From Pagrus major (Eukaryota > Chordata > Actinopteri > Spariformes > Sparidae), in the NCBI RefSeq assembly GCF_040436345.1, contig NC_133237.1, positions 23,813,749 through 23,877,748 on the forward strand: a stretch of DNA of 64,000 nucleotides, read 5' to 3'. Within the stretch, counting starts at the first letter, position 1. Each line of letters opens with the position of its first letter. Below the pieces are notes generated by a model, which had not been told where the DNA came from, made no database searches, and saw only the letters and a program-made list of their open reading frames with translations. Positions 15,618-33,703 of the stretch are shown one piece after another. Made by a program: the position numbers and the translations under genes.

Positions 15618-15744
15618 GGACCTATTTGTAAGAAAAGTTGATTTTTGAGTCTCATTCCCAACTTGTCAATATCTGACGCTTTGAGATTGGAGGGCGGGTT
15701 GGCCGCCATCCCAAAGCGTCATTATTTGACCTACAAATAGGTCC
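15618..15744. repeat. Long nested palindrome (foldback element)
   Basis: The outer arms are a perfect 13-bp inverted repeat: ggacctatttgta at 15618 and its complement ending at 15744. Inside, tgacgctttgagattggagg pairs with ccgccatcccaaagcgtca with few mismatches around a short loop near 15700. The whole 127 bp can fold into one hairpin. It is a palindromic MITE or a hairpin-forming transcript. Confidence 0.75.
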
Positions 15745-16631
15745 TTTAACATAACACGTGTGAGATGTAAGGGCTACAACAGTGTATCATGAGCAAGCAC
15801 TGAAGCAGCACTGGCCTACCTACTGTTTCCTATTTGCTTCCCATCTCTTTCTTCACACTCTTGCCCTATTTTTAGTGACGCATTAATGTTTGGAAACTAA
15901 CTCCAACAAAATACTTGATGACAGTTCAGACAAGGTCAACTTACTGTGAAATATTTTCAAACTTATCAAATTAACCTGCAGGACGACCATGCTACTGTGT
16001 GCACACCCTCTTTTTCATCAACAGTTTTGTGTTTTATACCAAAAAGAGAAGTGACTGATATGCATAACCATGTGTCAATTCTTAAAATTGCCCGAAGCTA
16101 AACTTGACTGTGGAAACTGTTCCAATGGTCAGCTGGAGCATAGTTCTTCACTCACATAACTTCAGTCCAAATCGGTTACTTCGGTTTATTTATATCCACG
16201 CCCCCAGTCTTATTTTGGACATTGTTTCTCTGTGAACTCTTTCATTACACTCTGACAGGTTGTTTCAACTGACTTCTCAAATTACTAAGAGGTGATCACA
16301 GCATGATTAAAGTCCTAACTCTAATCAAAAGACCATCTTGAGTGCAAATATCCTCATCATCACCATAATCTCTTCTGTACTCCTGGAGTTATTCAGGCTG
16401 ATCTGCACAGATACAATCTCTTAAATGTAAAGCCAATTCCTTTCCATCTGACCTGTGGTGTTTATTTGAGAACGTGCAATGTGCATGCTCAACACAACAC
16501 TGCATAACACAGGATACGCCTTTGGGAGCTAAGGTATTAACACTTATTCCTGAGGTTAAGATGAGGTTGTGCTCCAGAGTCGTGGGAGGAGCTTCAGATG
16601 CTGCCTTGTCATCAAAGCCCTGTGGAGAAGA

Positions 16632-19303
16632 ATGGCCACCAGACGCACTCATCATGAGGATGACCTTTCATGTCCAATTTGTGGGCATATTCTCAGTCAG
16701 CCAGTGGTGCTCACATGCAGACACAGATTTTGTAAAGCGTGTCTGAAAGACAGCTGGGAGACACAAGGCAGTGAGGACTCACACTGCTGTCCTCTGTGCT
16801 CGCGCCGGTCCTCTATGGATCAGATAGTGGTGAGCAGCATGCTGCAGAGGTCCTGTGATTCCTTCAAGGAAGACAGAAGCAAGAATGACCCCAGTGCTTG
16901 TAAGGAGCATGGAGAAAAGCTCACCCTGTTCTGTTTGGAGGACCTGGAGCCAATCTGTGGTTTATGTGGGAAAGCAGCTGCACACATTGGGCACAGGCTC
17001 TATCCCGTTGGGGAGGGTGCCCATGACTGTAAGGTAGGCACATTAAAGTAACAGGGTCGGTCACCCCTCTATCTAACAATGGTGGCACAATTTCATTGTT
17101 TGAGCTGCACATTAAGACTTTTTCCTCTGTTTAATTACTCCTCTGGCTGCAGCCAGAATGAATGATGATGGAACATCTACTGAAATATCTGTCATCTTGT
17201 TTGGATCCTGAATTTGATATATTACCTGAAGTTAACTAAAATGGATTACAATGGGAGGATAAGGGAGGATAATTCAATTTTATTTGACAATCATATTTGA
17301 TTCAGTTGACCGGTTACAATAAAATCTCAAAGGCTATCCATGATTTGATGAATAATAGAAGCTGTATCTTGTACCTGGACATTGTTTTAAGTTTTTCAGC
17401 ATTTTGAAAACAGTTTATTGTGTTTTTCACTAGTTTTGACTTTTATTTTCTTATTACCTTTGTGCTTCCCTAAGCCTGATATGCTGCTATGTGTGAAGGT
17501 GTTTGGTAGAGTTCATTAACATTCTAATAATAGATTTATATTTTTGGTTTGCTGTCGCCATTGGTGTCCCGAGAGGACTGAAACTCGACTCCCACAAGGT
17601 TTCTGTGACGCCACATTCATTCTACTCCTGCGCTCCGATCTATTAATGTAAATTGAATCCACTTGTTGCCATATTCTCCCTATCTGAGTTGGATGAGCTC
17701 AATCAATTTAGCTGTAATCAGGGCATCAAATCCTTTCCCATAGATTTGTACCAACTTGATATTGCACAACTTTGCATTTACAGGGAATACTGCCAGGGCA
17801 GAGAAAATGCCAGCTGAGAGCCCCACGTTGTGCTGACAGCCTGACCACCTGCCAGACTGACCCTGTTCTAAAGTGTTGATGCTCTGTCACTGACTTTATA
17901 GGAGGAGCTGAAGAGTGCGCTGCTGCCTTTGAAAGAGAAGCTGCAGCTGTACAAGAAGGCGAAAATGGTCTGCGAAGAAATGGCAGAACATGTCAAGGTA
18001 CTGTCATTTCCATCAGTACATCATGTTACCTTGAACATGGCAAAGAGTTGTGTGTGGAGGCAATGATTACCCATCAATCATGTCTCTTTCCAGAACCAAG
18101 CGGAACATACCGAAACACAGATCAAAGAGGAATTTGAAGCCCTTCACCGTTTCCTGAAGGAGCAGGAGGCTGCCAGACTTTCTGCTTTAAAGGCTGAGGA
18201 GGATCAGAAGAGTCTGATGATTAACCTGCAGATTGAAGAGATGAGCAATGAAATGCTATCTCTCTCCAACACCATCCTATTAGTGGAACAGGAGATGAAA
18301 TCTCATGATATCCCATTTCTTAAGGTAGATAATACTGTTGCTATTAATGACTTAAATAACAAATCTTTACCATAATATTCCTTACCGTCGTTCGTGCACA
18401 TTACTAAAGTTGTCCTCTTGTTGTTTTCAGAATTACAAGGAAACAATTAAGAAGTAAGTTTTACTGCCACACCTGAGATCCAGTTGAGGTTTACTTTAGG
18501 ATAATTTATCTGTAGAGACCATTCTCAACTACTCACTGCTGAAGTGTCTTTTCAGAACCTGGAGAACTACCATTGATCCAGAACCTATTTCTGGTGCTCT
18601 GGTTGATGTGGCCAAGCACGTGGGATCTCTGAAATATCAAGTGTGGGAGAAGATGAAGAGTATAATTAAATATAGTGAGTTACTCAAACAATAATTAGTC
18701 CTGTTTTATTTCAGCCCTTTTCATTCCACATTAGTAACTTCTGCATCACTTTTTTTCTCTCAAGATCCTGTTATCCTGGATCCAAACACAGCAGCAAGCT
18801 GCTTCATCCTCTCAGAGGATCTCACAGTTGTGCAGAACTGTACCCAGATTTTCAAGTTGCCAGACAACCCAGAACGCTTTGACATCAGCGCCGAGATGCT
18901 GGCGTCAGAGGGCTATACCTGTGGACGCCACAGCTGGGACGTGGAGGTGAAGGACAACACCTACTGGGTTGTGGGAATAGCCAGCGAGTCTATCAACAGG
19001 AAGGGTAAGCACGTGCTGACACCTGCAGAGGGATTCTGGTCTATAAGGTTTCGCAACGGAGAGCATAAGGCCTGCACAGCACCATGGGAGCCGCTGAACA
19101 TGACAAAGCATCCTGACGTGATCAGAATAGTTTTAGACATGGACCGAGGCAAGGTGACCTTTTACGACCCTGGAGAGAGAACACCTCTCTACACCTTCAA
19201 AGAGGTCATCACACCCAGAGCCTTTCCCTACTTTTGCACGGCCTGCAAAGAGCATCCACTGAAAATCCTACCCACAAGTATACTGGTGTCAACAGACCGC
19301 TGA
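16632..19303 (+). CDS. TRIM35-like E3 ubiquitin ligase (RING, B-box, coiled coil, PRY-SPRY)
   Basis: Probable E3 ubiquitin ligase of the large fish TRIM35-like group; such proteins often act in innate immunity. Coding exons are 16632-17033, 17902-17997, 18094-18324, 18431-18453, 18556-18674 and 18765-19303. Phases agree and the product is 469 aa. The RING is complete (CPIC, then CRHRFC, then CPLC; about residues 14-57). The B-box2 is near 88-130 ([12 protein letters not shown] to HIGHRLYP). The helical coiled coil covers about 135-245. The B30.2 domain is residues 291-469 with PRY ([10 protein letters not shown]) and SPRY motifs ([25 protein letters not shown]). The tiny 23-bp exon before the SPRY exons is typical of this class. 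The start is the ATG in 'agaATGGcc'; the frame upstream opens only with GTG. The SPRY target cannot be read from sequence. Which TRIM35 paralogue this is remains open. Confidence 0.93.
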
Positions 19304-20429
19304 TACACATGGGAGACATTTGCCAAACATTTTTTGGATAAAAGTCTGGTACAAGACATGAAGGGCTATCATGCTTGCAAAGGTTTGAAAATTTTTGCTT
19401 TTGAAAGAGATGACTGCGAGGACCTGCTGCACTACATGTCCAAGAAAACAAAAGCAAAATTTACCTCTTAGTTACTTTTTTTAATGAATAACATGAAACA
19501 AATTGTTTTAAAATATTTAATTTGAGTTACAACAAAAAATGTAGTCTGTGAGATCGGAAATTGTAAATACCTTCATAATCTTAAACAACTATATATATAT
19601 ATATATATATTACTACACAGATAAGATTTGTTACATAAAACATCAGTCACTATGTGTGACTCAGCTTTGCATGACACAAAATCACTACTGTGATTTCCAC
19701 AATCCTTTGAGCTCCTTTCCAAGTAATGCATAAAAAAAATTTTGAAACACAGATCTGAAGTTTCATATAAGGCACATACAGTAACAACTTTTGTGTATTT
19801 GCAAACCCGTGCCACTGTTGTTCAGAAGTTCAAACATGACAAGTGAGATTAGTTTTTCATTGCATTAAAAAAAGAGTCTATGGTTAGTGTTTAATCTAGT
19901 TGTCTTGTGGTGTTAGAGGGCTTCAGCCTCACACAAACCCACAGCAGTAACTTCATTGCTTCACACTCAAGTATTGCTTCAACCTACACAAAATTACTCT
20001 TGCAGCATATTTTATAAATGGGCATATACCCTGTAACAGAGTTTGATGTGATACTACTCCTCGCTGTCCTAACCACATCATTGTAACATGTATCCTATTG
20101 CATTGTGGGAGGTGCCCACTCCATGTGCGGTAATGCTCAAAGGCTTTTTGAGGTGTTCATTTGCTAATTAAAAAAAAGGTATTAAAAAGGGAATAAATGC
20201 CCTTCTATTATGTCCTGGTGTGTTACTCATACAGTGTTAAAAACTTCATATGTAACATTACTCCGTACACCTATGTACTAGTAAGTAGTCCTCCCAACTC
20301 AGTTCCCTGAAAGGTTAAAATCCGGGCAGGTGGTCCACAAAGACTGACTGTTCCTGACACCAGCATGTGCATAACTTATCCTCTCTCAACAGCATCTGGC
20401 ACACAGGCTGCCCTGCTACGGCCTCCATG
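19304..20429. other. Convergent 3' region between the TRIM35-like gene and slc27a1
   Basis: Noncoding and A+T-rich. A (TA)n run lies at about 19590-19611. The genes on both sides end here (stops at 19303 on + and 20430 on -), so their 3' UTRs probably fill much of the interval. No recognisable element was found. Confidence 0.55.
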
Positions 20430-26371
<5,942 letters not shown>

Positions 26372-26693
26372 GGACCCCAGAGAGGCTGAGACACTCGCTG
26401 CATTGTGCATTCTTGTCATGGAGAGGAAATGGACAGAGATGGGCTTTTATGATCGCCTACATGGCTTCAGTCAGCAAACAGCGTACAGCAGAACAGGCTG
26501 GTACAAACTACACACGTTTATTTTTTTTATATAACTTAATATCTAGGGCAACTTTATAAAAAACCCTGAGCAGGGATAAAGTTATCATGAAGTTACCACA
26601 CATCTGTCAGCTCTGATTTAACAGACATCACCTCTCTGGCTCCACAAAGTGTCACTGTCACCCTCCAGCAGCTGAACCACACTGTTACACACA

Positions 26694-26700
26694 ACTTACC
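26694..26700 (-). promoter_or_regulatory. slc27a1: Splice donor of a probable slc27a1 leader exon
   Basis: On the minus strand GTAG|GTAAGT gives a consensus donor. With the acceptor TGTCTCAG just before 26385, it would make an intron of about 310 bp within the 5' UTR. This suggests transcription starts upstream, toward 27.2 kb. Inferred only from splice consensus. Confidence 0.45.
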
Positions 26701-27200
26701 TACGAGTCAATGGGCTGAAGCGATGTCACCTTTCACCCGATAACCCCGCCGGTCGGGGCAACTTTTCACTGAGTTACTTCCGTGGAAAATGGTCGAATAT
26801 AACAAATCTCCCTCCGGATGTTGAGGCGTCGAGGAGACGTACGAAGCAGCGGGTTTTTTACAGCAACCAGTAGTTTGTAAGTGTTACAGCAGTTTTGAAC
26901 AGTTCACTGCTCGTCAACGCGGTTGTTGTCAAGTAAGCTAGTAAGTAGTTTGCGTTTAAGCGATATTTTAAAAATGCGTCATACGTACGCGACTGAGTCC
27001 TGTAGGCTGGCATCTACGAGGGGAGTGGGGGGGGGGGGATCATAATTTGTGCCCGACATCCAAAAACAGACCGAAATGTGAATGAGAGCAGTGAAATGAG
27101 GAGTGAATCAGGCTATTTTCTGTACTCCATGTTGAATAGAGTCGTTGCTTAAAGAAGCACCGCCCACCCCCGGGTGAAGAGCTTTCTCCAGCGGCTCTGC

Positions 27201-27248
27201 CATTGGCTAAGCTCGACGCTCGTCACGCTTTCCTCGATTTTGATTGGA
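27201..27248 (-). promoter_or_regulatory. slc27a1: Paired CCAAT boxes upstream of slc27a1
   Basis: Two CCAAT motifs in minus orientation (complements at 27202-27206 and 27243-27247) are about 41 bp apart, close to four helical turns, in a region with more CpG than its surroundings. Paired NF-Y sites of this kind mark many TATA-less promoters. The location suits the start of the slc27a1 leader exon. Confidence 0.4.
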
Positions 27249-27458
27249 CAATACTAACGCCGCCCAATTGCTCAACCATCAGATTTGCAGGTGGCCGCTA
27301 TTGATAGTAGCACCGGCTCAGACTACTAACTACACTCTGTGAAATGTTGTGGAAGTCTGTTTCCTGCTGCCCACTGGACCCCTAGCTTTCTGAATGAGGA
27401 CAATAACACAGCCAAGTTTACATTCTGACATTTTTCACAACACACATGAAAGTAATAA

Positions 27459-27464
27459 TTTATT
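27459..27464 (-). terminator. ptger1: Polyadenylation signal of ptger1
   Basis: AATAAA on the minus strand about 40 bp after the stop codon, implying a very short 3' UTR. Other signals further on could be used. Confidence 0.4.
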
Positions 27465-27500
27465 TCAGTGCACAGCAGTAAAAGTTCAACAACAACATGG

Positions 27501-29329
27501 TCAGTGCAGACTGAGAGTCGGCCTGCGTGGGTCTGCAGAGGACCTGTGTAAGGTCACTGTGGGTCGCCGTGTGTAGAAAGCAGAGTAGACTCTGAAAAGC
27601 ACAGTTTTCCTCAGTAAGATGTAAACCCACGGGTCCAAGATCTGATTCCAGGAGGCCATACGCAAGGCCAGCAGAATGAACCCATGCTGTGAATCCGCTG
27701 TTGATCCAGAGCTTTGTTTGAACTGCATCACAAGAATGTGGATCTACAAGGAGAGACAAAGAATCACTCATGCAGTGTTTCTACTTTTAACATTTACTCT
27801 TAAAAAATACCTGACCGCTTAAAGGTGCAGCTTGTAAGATATGGCCACTTGTGGAGGGTTGCTAAAAAATACAGGGGGCAGTGTAACCGCTAACTGCAGG
27901 AATGAGTCCTGAAACCTGGGAAAAAGTCAGCATTTTTGCACTTCTGGTTCCCTCGTCTCAAAGTCAAGGGGTTTTCTGAATGGGTTTTCAGTTAAGGCAG
28001 GAGAGGCATGAAGCGGGAGATGATCGTGGGAGTTTTGGTATCTGCAGCAGGAAAAAAACAACAACCTCTAACTCAGTGAATTGATGATTAATTCAGACAA
28101 ACCGGAGGTCATTGTAGAAAGAAAGAGAGCGTTGTATTATGTTTGAATGGACTTCTTTATAATGAGTTTTACAAAACAGTAAAGCTCTTCTTGGTTTGGT
28201 AAAAGAGAGAAAAATAGGTGTAAAAATATTTGTTGACATTTTGTTTACTTAAACCTGTTAGATTAAGTAGCAGTGTCGCTCGCATACCTCTCCCAGCTGA
28301 AACTACCAGGGTGCTATCTGACTTTTGCCACTTTTTGACTGTTTTATACTAAAAATCTGGCCATATCTTACATGTTGCCTCTCTAAGGAGAAAATGGGAA
28401 CACATTCTTCAATCTAAAAGAGCAGTACTCACAAGAAAGGGGCTCCAGCATACGCAGGAAACCACAGTGATCACTACCAGTTGCACCATCATCTCCACAT
28501 CCAACGAGCAAAACAAGGAGGAAGATGAAGCTGAAGAAAGGTGACGATTACGGCAAGATGCTGATTTTGTATTTGCATCGTGGGATTTCCTTCTGGCCTG
28601 CAGCAATGCCAGACCACTCACGATGTTGCAGAGCTGGGAAAAAGTGAGTGCAGTGAGGCCCAGACATGAGAAGGCCAGAACCAGACTGTAGTCACCTGTA
28701 GACGGTGGATTATGGATGGGCAAGAAACACCATGACCCGGGATACTGAGTAGTGTATGACCCTACATCAAATAAAGGTAGAACTGCCAGCACAAGTGCAA
28801 GACAGGACACAAATAACACCACTTGCCGTGCATGAGTCAATGTGATCATAGCACTGTGAAAAAATGGGTGAGTGATGGCCACACAGCGCTCCACTGCCAT
28901 GGCACAGCCTAACAGCAAAGGGCATAAGCCAAAAAACACCATACTCGCCCCAAAGATCTGACAGAATTTCTTGGTGGGCTGTATTTCATACCCGTAAAGA
29001 TACAGAGCAAAGGCTCCTGGGATCACATGACCTCCCAGGTCAGCCAGCAGCAAAGCCACTGTTAGTAGCAGAAATGGTGCTTTGGATTGGCGGCGGAGTC
29101 GGACACGGGCCAAGATGCCCAGAGCCGTGAGGCTGGAGATGGCACCAAATGTCATTGTGAAGCAGGACATCCCTAAACCTGAAGATTTCACAGGTGGCCA
29201 GGCGCTGCCGTTCTGCCAGCTCGGCTGCTCAGATGAATTGATCTTTAGGATCTGGTGGAGGATGGGTGGTGTAGAAGAGGTAGACAATGAACTCATGAGT
29301 GTAGGGGGTGTCCTCATCTTCAGTGTCAT
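27501..29329 (-). CDS. ptger1: Prostaglandin E2 receptor EP1
   Basis: Seven-helix receptor for prostaglandin E2; EP1 receptors couple to Ca2+ signalling. Two coding exons: 29329-28433 (299 codons) and 27743-27501 (80 codons and stop), phase 0, product 379 aa. Prostanoid-receptor marks are QYPGSWCF in extracellular loop 2, AVERC in place of the usual DRY at the end of helix 3, and RMASWNQILDPWVYILLR in helix 7, whose Arg binds the ligand carboxylate and whose DPWVY replaces NPxxY. The exon break at the end of helix 6 (CWSPFL) is the position known for prostanoid receptors. The ATG stands directly after a good acceptor (CTGTAG), so the 5' UTR must come from an upstream exon. EP1 is favoured over EP3 and the thromboxane receptor by the helix 6-7 sequence. 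The fish paralogue letter (a, b or c) was not determined. Confidence 0.93.
27818..28386. mobile_element. MITE-like element in the ptger1 intron
   Basis: The left end has cttaaaggtgcagcttgtaa then gatatggcca. The reverse complement of the right end has cttagagaggcaacatgtaa then gatatggcca. The 569-bp element fills most of the intron between the two ptger1 coding exons. It is noncoding. The family is not assigned. Confidence 0.7.
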
Positions 29330-31597
29330 CTACAGAGAATTACAAGCAAAGTTAAAATACTTAATACTGGGCCACAAAGCGATAATTTTGAGCTAGTGTT
29401 TTTATGTCATCCTGTTGTGCTTTCTAAAAGGTCTCTCAAGTAATTCATCAATACCAAGACAACAGGGAAGTCCTAAATGCTAAACGGTGTACTAATGAAC
29501 ACTATGATACATGCCTCACTGGGTCAAATGGTCTGCCAAGGACATTTGGCATTTAGTCCTTAATTAACAGAACTACTGCCCACGTAATAATGAAGAACTG
29601 ATGAAACCCTGCCAGAGCCTTTTCCACGGGTTGTTTAGTCTCCAACTATCATACGAGTACTTGCTTGCAATACATGACAAGATGCATTCTTATGAATGCT
29701 TTCAAAAAACTGTTCATCGAAAACACATAAAAAAGAAGAAGGATAGAAGGATATTACAAGGATTGTGCAGAATGTCCACATTGCAACATACAGTCAAAAG
29801 AGGAGGACATATCTTATAGTGAGACACATGACAAAGGTCCTGAGCTGGGTTTAAATTCAGAAAATATACCTTATCAAGTGAATGCACTGAGTAGAGGATT
29901 AACAAACTTTTAACGAACTTTACTGTCATGTGGAAATGTAGGGAACTTGTGTCATTTCTGCTGCTTTAGTGTGGTTGGGTTGCACAACAGGCTCCCATCT
30001 TGAAATCTCCCACCTGCCACAAACCTACCTTGCTCATTTATTTTCCACTCTGTAAAAGCTTCTTGCTCTAGTAAAGTAATCAGGCTGTTTGTGGAGGATA
30101 AACACTGCATGAGTAAGCCAAATAAACACAAATTATATTGCAGTCAAATGTGCTTTGCTGATGGTTAACACACCATTTAACAACCAACATTATTGATGAA
30201 AATCTATCTGAAGATACAAATGTTCACACATAAGGTAGTTTTGAAGTTTTATTCATGTTTAGGTTCAGTCTTGTTCGCAGGCTTCCCTAACCCGGAAGTA
30301 GCGATGGTAACCCAATGAACCGCATCGTTACTTTGAGTAAACTAAGTACACAATTTCTACATATATTTTTAAAAATGTTTTGAACCAAACCTAAAGAGAA
30401 ACAAAAGTTATTTACAGTAATTATAATTCATTATAATTATTTTGGCAACAATAGTTTTGTTTTTGTTTTGCTACTTGATCTTTGATGTCATTGACCTTTA
30501 CCTGCACGATCTGCATAACCAGTTTTTCACCCTTTTATGACGCATCCTGCATCAAATACTAAGCTTGATATTTGTAACAGGTTAATGGATTCATACTCTC
30601 CAGGATCCCAGCAGTAATGTGCAGGCGCCTTCTTAGGTACGTGGATGGAAATCTTAGAAGAGCACTTCAATCGCAAAAAGAGCTGACATGTCTTTTTATT
30701 AGAAGACATCAAGAAAGTCAGAACTACATCTAAATGTAGTCTGGTAGGATCGATAGGATCCTTTGAATCTCGATACCTGTGTGCTTTGTGAGCCTCCTCC
30801 ACAGAAACTGTTGAAGTTACAGACCTCTTAAGGTTAAAAAAGACCGCTTGCAGCTTTGGAGGAATTGAATAAACTACGCTGCTTCTCCTTGTGTTAACAC
30901 CATTAACTCACAGCTGATCAAACAATCTAATGGTTGTATCATCTTGTTTCATGTATTTTATTCCACATTGTTTTGATTTAGCTTTTCTTTCTGTTTCCTC
31001 CCTCTTAGTTCTTCAATAAGCGGTGTACCTACACAGAGAGAAAGGACCTCCCTTGAGAGTGTGAGGAAATTACAGAGGAAATCCATGATTAAACAGAAAC
31101 CAGGGTCACATGCAAGATTGGGAGGATGTGATCAGTGGCCAGAGAAAGTCATGTTTGACATAATTTACCATGGAAACTCCTCACTGTATCTTTTCTCAAA
31201 CATCGAGATGTCTCTAACTCTCTTGTTTAATTCTTCTTTCACTGAAAACTCTTTAAACAAAACATTTCTCAGAAACTCAGGTATAAAAAAAGACACCCGG
31301 CTAATTTCATAGTGCCCCCTCTGCATTATCCATGTCTTGAATACCTTAGTCAAGCCGTTTGAATCTCTCTTTAACTCCTCACGTCTCTCATTCATAATTC
31401 AAGTGGATTAAATAGATGATATCAATGAAAAATCCGGATCCAACTCTTTAGTCATGCCTCGGTCTTTATGCCTTATATTTTGCATATATTTCAGCTTCAC
31501 TTTGTATAATTTGCTACAGAGAAGAATGTACTAAGTATGTTATCTGTGACGTAAATGACCATTAAATGGTTATGAATAAATAATAAATGAAACTTAC
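29330..31597. other. Probable ptger1 leader intron, no gene recognised
   Basis: Lies between the acceptor just before the ptger1 ATG and a consensus donor near 31598. No coding exon was recognised. It is A+T-rich. A short imperfect palindrome (aattataattcattataatt) is near 30420. The frames of up to 91 codons here resemble nothing I know. Confidence 0.45.
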
Positions 31598-31836
31598 CTT
31601 CAAATGACTCCGGATGAACGCTGGATTGTATTGGATGGCTCAGAATAGATGAGAGAGAACAAACGTGTCTCTCGACTGCAGAGCTGCCTGATTTACAACA
31701 TTCAGTTATCACTATGGTTCACAATCATTTGCTCTTCTTCTCCTCCCTTTCTTTGCCCCCTCTTCCTCTCTGGCAGTTTCTTTCTCCCGGTCCGGCTGTC
31801 TCTCTCTCTCCGGAGGCTTGGCAGCTATTTATCTGC
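31598..31836 (-). promoter_or_regulatory. ptger1: Probable ptger1 core promoter and noncoding first exon
   Basis: On the minus strand ATAAATAG (complement at 31825-31832) is a TATA-like box. About 230 bp downstream TTTGAAG|GTAAGT forms a strong donor at 31598. A start near 31800 would give a leader exon of about 200 bp, spliced to the acceptor next to the ptger1 ATG. This fits the noncoding first exon known in prostanoid receptor genes. It is a model from motifs only. Confidence 0.45.
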
Positions 31837-33703
31837 ACATGCTGGACAGGCATTTTCCATCCGACTTCCCCCTCTGGATGTATTTCTTCCATCTTTTCAT
31901 CTCCCCTGCTGATCTTTTGAACCAGAGGGGACCTCAGCCATCACTTTCATTTTGTAGCATTTATCCAGTGCTCGGCAAGTAGTTGAACAGTGAAAAAAGT
32001 CATTTGTCATGAACATTCTGTCATTTTCTTTCTCATATTATCAGTGAAATGAAAATAATTTAAATCTGTTATTTAACTGGTGCTATGATGATTATCATCC
32101 ACTGTCGGTCACATAAACATAAGCACAGAGACATGAGGGGAGTTTGCAAGAGCATGATGATGATGAGGTGCCTCATGGGTTTCTGGTATACTTGTGGGAT
32201 CCTGGAAGAATGAGGTACTCTGATCCTACACTGAACATCTCCCTGACAGATATTTCAGAAAATATTAGATAAAAAAATAGACTTGTGATTCAAAAATCAT
32301 CCTCAGCGTGTGGTATGCAAAAAGATATACGAGTAGTGACTTTACAAACCAAGGTTTGTAAATGTTTAAAGAGGTAAAACTACACCCAACAAAAATGTTT
32401 TCAGGACAACTCAAGGTTTGTTTACTCGTAATGTAATTACCAATTTTGAGACTTCAGAGCTGTTTTGTGAGCCCATCATGTCTGTATCTCACATAAACAG
32501 GACGGAAGAAGAGATTATGTTTGAGGTTATTTCCGCTGTACATGTAAGTGTTTCTATCTTTACAGTCAATCAGCCAGATACGTAAAGAGTTATGCAACAG
32601 TGTTAGGAAGGTGGAAAAGAAGAGATGATCATTGCATTGGTTTACTCACACCATTAGTTTGTTATTATTTCTGCTAAATCTGGCCTCTGACATAAATAAC
32701 TTTAAAGAAAAACATGTATTTGTCCTTCAACTGTTCAAATCAAATTTATATTTTGAGTAAAATAATTCAAGAACAGTGGTGGAAAGACTTCAAGCATGAA
32801 GTACAACGGAATATTTATTTCATTTAAAGCTTGCAGGATAGGCATTCTTTGAACATTCAAGTTTTAAAACACTTGTTATCTGTACTTGGTAAATAAAAAC
32901 TCTTTCAAATATATTTAGATATAAAACAAAAACATGTTACAGCAAGGTAAAACAGCAGGATTGCATCACTTACCGTAATACATTAGACATTGCCCATCAA
33001 TATATACACAAACATACATTTGAAACATTATTTTCTCATTATAGTCCTCTTCTTTGTTGGTCATATATCAATTTAAATGTTGTGGACCAGTTATACAGAA
33101 AAACCGTGTTTGACTCAGAAATATCTTTCAGATTGTCTTTGCTTGTTGAATAAAGTACCTGGAGGACACAACGAGTCACATTACATACACCTGATTAAAC
33201 AGGTCTTCATAAATATCATTAATCTTTTTGATATTTTTTCCAAATAACAAAAAATCTAAACATTTGGAGACTTATATTTCAAAATGAGGGACATTATTTA
33301 CAAAGAATTAAATACTCCAGTTAGTGTGAGAGGGTAAAGCAACTATGGGCTCTGATCATGGGATCATAATAGCTTTGCTTCAATACCAAAACATTCAGTT
33401 TTTGAAGACAGAATAGTCTTATTATGGTGATGCTCATTTCTTATTTTCTCATTTTGAATGAAATCCCTAATATGTAAAAAAAAATATAACAACCAACAGT
33501 TCCATTTCAATATCTTAAAATACAAAGACCAGCTCATTAACAACAAAGTAAATAAAACTGTGGAAAGATACTATTTACAACGTTTTGCAGTAAAACAAAC
33601 AGGTGCATTGGCTACAAATGGCAGGACAGCAGTTTACCGAATATCTGAGATGGCAGTCTTCAAGGATAAATCAGATTTTTCTCCCACGTCACTCTTTAGC
33701 TCC
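31837..33703. other. Intergenic DNA and adgre5 3' UTR
   Basis: The polypyrimidine-rich strip at 31730-31915 lies next to the ptger1 promoter candidate. A minus-strand AATAAA at 32814-32819 could end the adgre5 transcript, giving a 3' UTR of about 0.9 kb. The rest is A+T-rich and has no gene that I can support. Confidence 0.5.

Noticed and set aside
16569-16631. Longer N-terminus for the TRIM35-like protein
   Set aside because: The codon at 16569 is GTG and the added residues do not resemble a TRIM start. The ATG at 16632 lies directly before the RING.
30527-30802. 91-codon minus-strand frame between ptger1 and adgre5
   Set aside because: No recognisable domain. It lies in what looks like the ptger1 leader intron, and its length is not unusual by chance.
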